Shown: in pieces, positions 6,773-8,823 of the stretch
Layout of the letters: the number at the start of each line of letters is the position of its first letter
How positions within the stretch are numbered: position 1 is the stretch's first letter
NCBI GenBank assembly: GCA_018056585.1
Contig: JAGPFK010000035.1
Span: 1-8,823 of the forward strand
DNA: 8,823 nt
Source: Clostridia bacterium
Lineage (GTDB): Bacteria > Bacillota > Clostridia > Saccharofermentanales > UBA5734
Reading direction: 5' to 3'
Notes under the pieces: model-generated
What the model was told of the DNA's origin: nothing
What the model saw: the letters and a program-made list of their open reading frames with translations, nothing else
The model's database searches: none
Translations under genes and position numbers: made by a program

Positions 6773-7048
6773 TCACCATCGTTCAACCGAAAGAATATCA
6801 ACATCAAACTGCTGTTCAATCAGCCGTAACACAGCATCTATGATCTGTTTGGCATGTTTTTCGGTGTTGCTGACACAAGCAATGCCAAATACAATGCGGC
6901 GATGCAGATCCTGGTCAGCCACTTCTGATATAGAAACATTAAAACGGCGGCGCACCTGATCCTGGATGCTCTGCAAAACCTGCCGTTTGTCTTTTAACGA
7001 CTGCGCATCATGCAACATCAGGGTCACTTTGATGGCTTCGACAATCAT
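6773..7048 (-). CDS. DUF503 (YlxP-like) family protein
   Basis: From the ATG at 7048 the protein has 91 residues, the usual length for this family. It matches the DUF503 pattern well: an opening strand MIVEAIKVTLML, the signature SLKDKRQVLQSI (about 17-28), RRRFNVSISEVADQDLHRR (33-51) and a final strand ending DVDILSVERW. I chose 7048 because family members begin with MIV; a GGGA lies 6 nt upstream. An ATG at 7066 overlaps the TGA of the rhomboid-like gene (ATGA) and would add six residues by coupled translation. In Bacillus subtilis the homologue YlxP is encoded next to infB and rbfA and has been linked to ribosome biogenesis. Here that setting is absent and the partner is a membrane protein, so I would not transfer the function. 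It is likely a cytoplasmic small alpha/beta protein. Confidence 0.88.
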   Translation of the reverse strand: MIVEAIKVTLMLHDAQSLKDKRQVLQSIQDQVRRRFNVSISEVADQDLHRRIVFGIACVSNTEKHAKQIIDAVLRLIEQQFDVDILSVERW

Positions 7049-7062
7049 GGTTGATCCCATGC

Positions 7063-7698
7063 TCATCGAAAATAATTACGCCATTGACGCCTTCTGCGCC
7101 AATTATAAATACGGTTATACAGGTCCGGGCCGAAAAAGAGTGCGATGTTGACTAATGAAACGAGAAGAGCGATGCGTTCCGGCCAACGTGACACAATCAA
7201 AGACCAGGCAAAAAAAGCAGCGTCTATGATGGCCAGCCATTTTACCTTAATAGGCAGGATAAAAAACAAAAGCAACTCAAAATCAGGATAAAGAATAGCA
7301 AAAGCAAAAAACAAAGATAAATTGAGATACTGATTGCTTGCATAACCAGTAATTAATCCGGAAAGAATGGTGCCAAGGATACCAATGATGTAAAAGAGGT
7401 TAAAGCGGGCTGTTCCCCATGCTCCCTCCAGCGCTTCGCCAATCATCCAATAAAAGTACAAGGCAAAAATGATAAACAGCGGGCTGCTGGGGGGCGGAAC
7501 AAAGATAAATGAAATCAAACGCCAGATCTGGCCTGACATAATGCCCGTTTTGCTGAACATCAGCAACTGACTGAATGAGCCGGAAAAAATAATATCCAGA
7601 AAAAAGACGATGCCCATGCCGATCACAATGTATTTCATCAAACTCTGTACGGCTATACGTTCCAGTTTTCGTGAAAGCCGATCTAGCAGGTCTCTCAT
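7063..7698 (-). CDS. Rhomboid-like membrane protein, apparently without protease residues
   Basis: The 211-residue protein starts 7 nt after a strong AAGGAGG site. It has a short amphipathic N-terminus (about 1-20), then about six membrane segments (roughly 21-38, 56-68, 72-90, 99-119, 124-150, 153-190), and a very basic tail (NWRRRRQWRNYFR). The rhomboid-like layout is visible in GQIWRLISF (56-64, the WR motif), IGEALEGAWGTARFNLFYIIG (86-106) and SLFFAFAILYPDF (128-140), where active rhomboids carry GxSG. The Ser motif is absent and there is no histidine anywhere in the protein, so the Ser-His dyad cannot exist. Similar proteins occur in Clostridia and are often labelled rhomboid proteases. 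It overlaps the possible start of the DUF503 gene and is probably cotranscribed with it. The role is unknown; a pseudoprotease that binds membrane partners is an inference. Confidence 0.8.
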   Translation of the reverse strand: MRDLLDRLSRKLERIAVQSLMKYIVIGMGIVFFLDIIFSGSFSQLLMFSKTGIMSGQIWRLISFIFVPPPSSPLFIIFALYFYWMIGEALEGAWGTARFNLFYIIGILGTILSGLITGYASNQYLNLSLFFAFAILYPDFELLLFFILPIKVKWLAIIDAAFFAWSLIVSRWPERIALLVSLVNIALFFGPDLYNRIYNWRRRRQWRNYFR

Positions 7699-7748
7699 TT
7701 GTGTTCCTCCTTAGGTGCGCTAAGCGGGCGGATATTGTTGTCATGGCA

Positions 7749-7764
7749 TCGGTCTATATACCGA
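7749..7764. promoter_or_regulatory. Near-palindrome in the divergent intergenic region
   Basis: TCGGTCTATATACCGA has perfect 5-bp arms (TCGGT/ACCGA) around an AT-rich centre, and a further CGACCG copy of one arm overlaps its right end (7762-7767). It lies 51 bp before the rhomboid-like start, in the 182-bp gap between two divergent genes. It could be a small regulator site (TetR-like operators often have such arms) or a leader hairpin. A second short inverted repeat, CTTAG/CTAAG (7711-7715 and 7721-7725), abuts the ribosome binding site of the rhomboid-like gene. Confidence 0.35.
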
Positions 7765-7831
7765 CCGTAACCAGTTTATCACAGCTTAGACGATGTTGCA
7801 TCCGGTAAAAGCGACTTCATTCTGTAATCTG

Positions 7832-7840
7832 TGCTATACT
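7832..7840 (+). promoter_or_regulatory. Extended -10 promoter of the SDR gene
   Basis: TGCTATACT is an extended -10 element (TGn plus TATACT, five of six consensus bases). The -35 region is poor (GCGACT, 18 nt upstream), which the TG extension usually compensates. Transcription would start near 7847, giving a leader of about 34 nt with a GAGGAGGG ribosome binding site. Confidence 0.55.
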
Positions 7841-7880
7841 GAAATGAAAATAATTCATAATCGGATGAGGAGGGATCAAA

Positions 7881-8823
7881 ATGCGTGCTCTCTTTCTTGG
7901 TGGTACAGGAACCATCAGCACCGCAATCAGTCATTTGCTTGTTGAAATGGGTTGGGACTTAACCTTACTGAACCGTGGTTTGCATGCTGATCGGGTGCCG
8001 GCCGGGGCATCTTTGCTGATTGGCGATATGGGAGACGAAGAGATAATCAGGCAGCTGCTTTCTGATCAGTGGTTTGATGTTGTTGTTGATTTCATTGCTT
8101 TTGTTCCTGAGCACGTTCGCCGCGATATTCGCCTTTTTCAGGGGCACTGCCATCAATACATTTTTATCAGTTCAGCTTCCGTTTACCAGAAACCTCCAAT
8201 GAATTATTTCATAACAGAAAGTACGCCTCTTTCAAATCCTTACTGGCAGTATTCGCGTGATAAAATAGCTTGTGAAGAAATACTGATGAATGCTTATCGG
8301 GAAAGCGGATTTCCCGTCACCATCGTTCGCCCAAGCCATACCTACGGCGATTGGTCTATCCCATTGCCTATTCATGGAAAAAACGGGCCCTGGCAGACCA
8401 TTTTACGCATGAAAGAAGGTAAGGGGGTCCTTGTCATTGGAGATGGAACCTCTCTTTGGACTTTGACGCACAGCCGGGATTTTGCCCGCGGTTTCGTCGG
8501 GTTGATGGGAAACATCCATGCCATTGGCGAAGCAGTCCATATTACATCCGATGAAGCGCTCACATGGAACCAAATCTTTCAATGCATTGCGATGGCTCTG
8601 GATGTCAGACCCAATCTGTTCCACGTTTCAGCCGACGCAATAGTGGCACGTGATCCGGCTCAGCTCGGCCCTCTGATTGGCGATAAATGTCATTCACTCA
8701 TTTTCGATAACAGCAAACTCAAACGCCTGGTTCCTGGCTATGCAGCAACCATCCGCTTTGACCAGGGTATCCGAACAACACTCAACTATTTTATGGCTCA
8801 TCCGGAATTGCAGCGTCATGATC
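7881..8823 (+). CDS. NAD-dependent epimerase/dehydratase, extended SDR family (3' end outside window)
   Basis: The frame is open from the ATG at 7881 to the right edge (314 codons plus one base). GAGGAGGG lies 6 nt before the start. A Rossmann dinucleotide-binding fold opens the protein: MRALFLGGTGTIS (1-13) has the GGTGxxx loop of the atypical/CSP41-like branch rather than the classical GxxGxxG. Asn31-Arg32 follow the second strand, and GDM (48-50) the third. The catalytic set is present: FISSASVY (95-102, active-site Ser region) and YSRDK (124-128, Tyr124 and Lys128). RPSHTYG (150-156) resembles the substrate-domain motif of sugar-nucleotide epimerases. The H-SRDFARG motif (197-204) is also typical of such proteins. 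It would oxidise or epimerise a small polar substrate, possibly a sugar, in the cytoplasm; the exact reaction cannot be read. It is transcribed away from the rhomboid-like gene and need not be linked to the sugar operon. Confidence 0.9.
   Translation, partial: MRALFLGGTGTISTAISHLLVEMGWDLTLLNRGLHADRVPAGASLLIGDMGDEEIIRQLLSDQWFDVVVDFIAFVPEHVRRDIRLFQGHCHQYIFISSASVYQKPPMNYFITESTPLSNPYWQYSRDKIACEEILMNAYRESGFPVTIVRPSHTYGDWSIPLPIHGKNGPWQTILRMKEGKGVLVIGDGTSLWTLTHSRDFARGFVGLMGNIHAIGEAVHITSDEALTWNQIFQCIAMALDVRPNLFHVSADAIVARDPAQLGPLIGDKCHSLIFDNSKLKRLVPGYAATIRFDQGIRTTLNYFMAHPELQRHD

Noticed and set aside
7400..7744. Minus-strand frame of 114 codons overlapping the rhomboid-like gene
   Set aside because: It overlaps in another frame a membrane protein with clear hydrophobic pattern and a strong ribosome binding site; the alternative translation resembles no protein and lacks such a site.

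Overview
The window reads as a chromosomal piece of a low-to-mid GC Gram-positive-type bacterium, most likely an anaerobic member of the Bacillota (Clostridia-like). The basis is strong AGGAGG-type ribosome binding sites, lipoprotein signal peptides on the exported proteins, a MalFG-type sugar ABC transporter without its own ATPase gene, and a YlxP-like DUF503 protein. I cannot name the genus from the sequence alone.

Region 1 (about 1-6560, minus strand) is one catabolic operon read from right to left. Its order is a cytoplasmic DUF6259 putative glycoside hydrolase (4089-6353), a CUT1-type sugar-binding lipoprotein (2705-4087), two permeases (1706-2629 and 858-1691), and a DUF4185 lipoprotein that runs off the left edge (1-783). 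The genes are tightly packed: 1 nt separates the hydrolase and binding-protein genes. A perfect 14-bp hairpin sits between the binding-protein gene and the first permease gene. The likely logic is that an extracellular DUF4185 lipoprotein handles a polysaccharide, the ABC transporter imports the released oligosaccharide, and the DUF6259 enzyme cleaves it inside the cell. The ATPase must come from elsewhere, as is common for CUT1 systems of this phylum.

Region 2 (6354-6772) is non-coding and holds the control region of the operon. There are two perfect palindromes of LacI/GalR type (6375-6394 and 6493-6514), 119 bp apart centre to centre, which share the core ATCGAT. Two overlapping promoter candidates lie around the upstream palindrome, one with a perfect TTGACA and one with a perfect TATAAT. 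A degenerate third half-site overlaps the TTGACA. No LacI-family regulator gene lies in the window. The rest (about 6547-6772) is AT-rich and shows no gene and no convincing terminator.

Region 3 (6773-7698, minus strand) is a separate two-gene unit: a rhomboid-like membrane protein that contains no histidine at all, so it is presumably a pseudoprotease, followed by a DUF503/YlxP-like small protein.

Region 4 (7699-8823) is a divergent intergenic region with a near-palindrome and an extended -10 promoter. It is followed on the plus strand by an atypical extended short-chain dehydrogenase/epimerase that runs off the right edge.

The most interesting material is the polysaccharide-utilisation operon, which combines two under-characterised glycoside-hydrolase-type families (DUF6259 and DUF4185) with an unusually clean dual operator.
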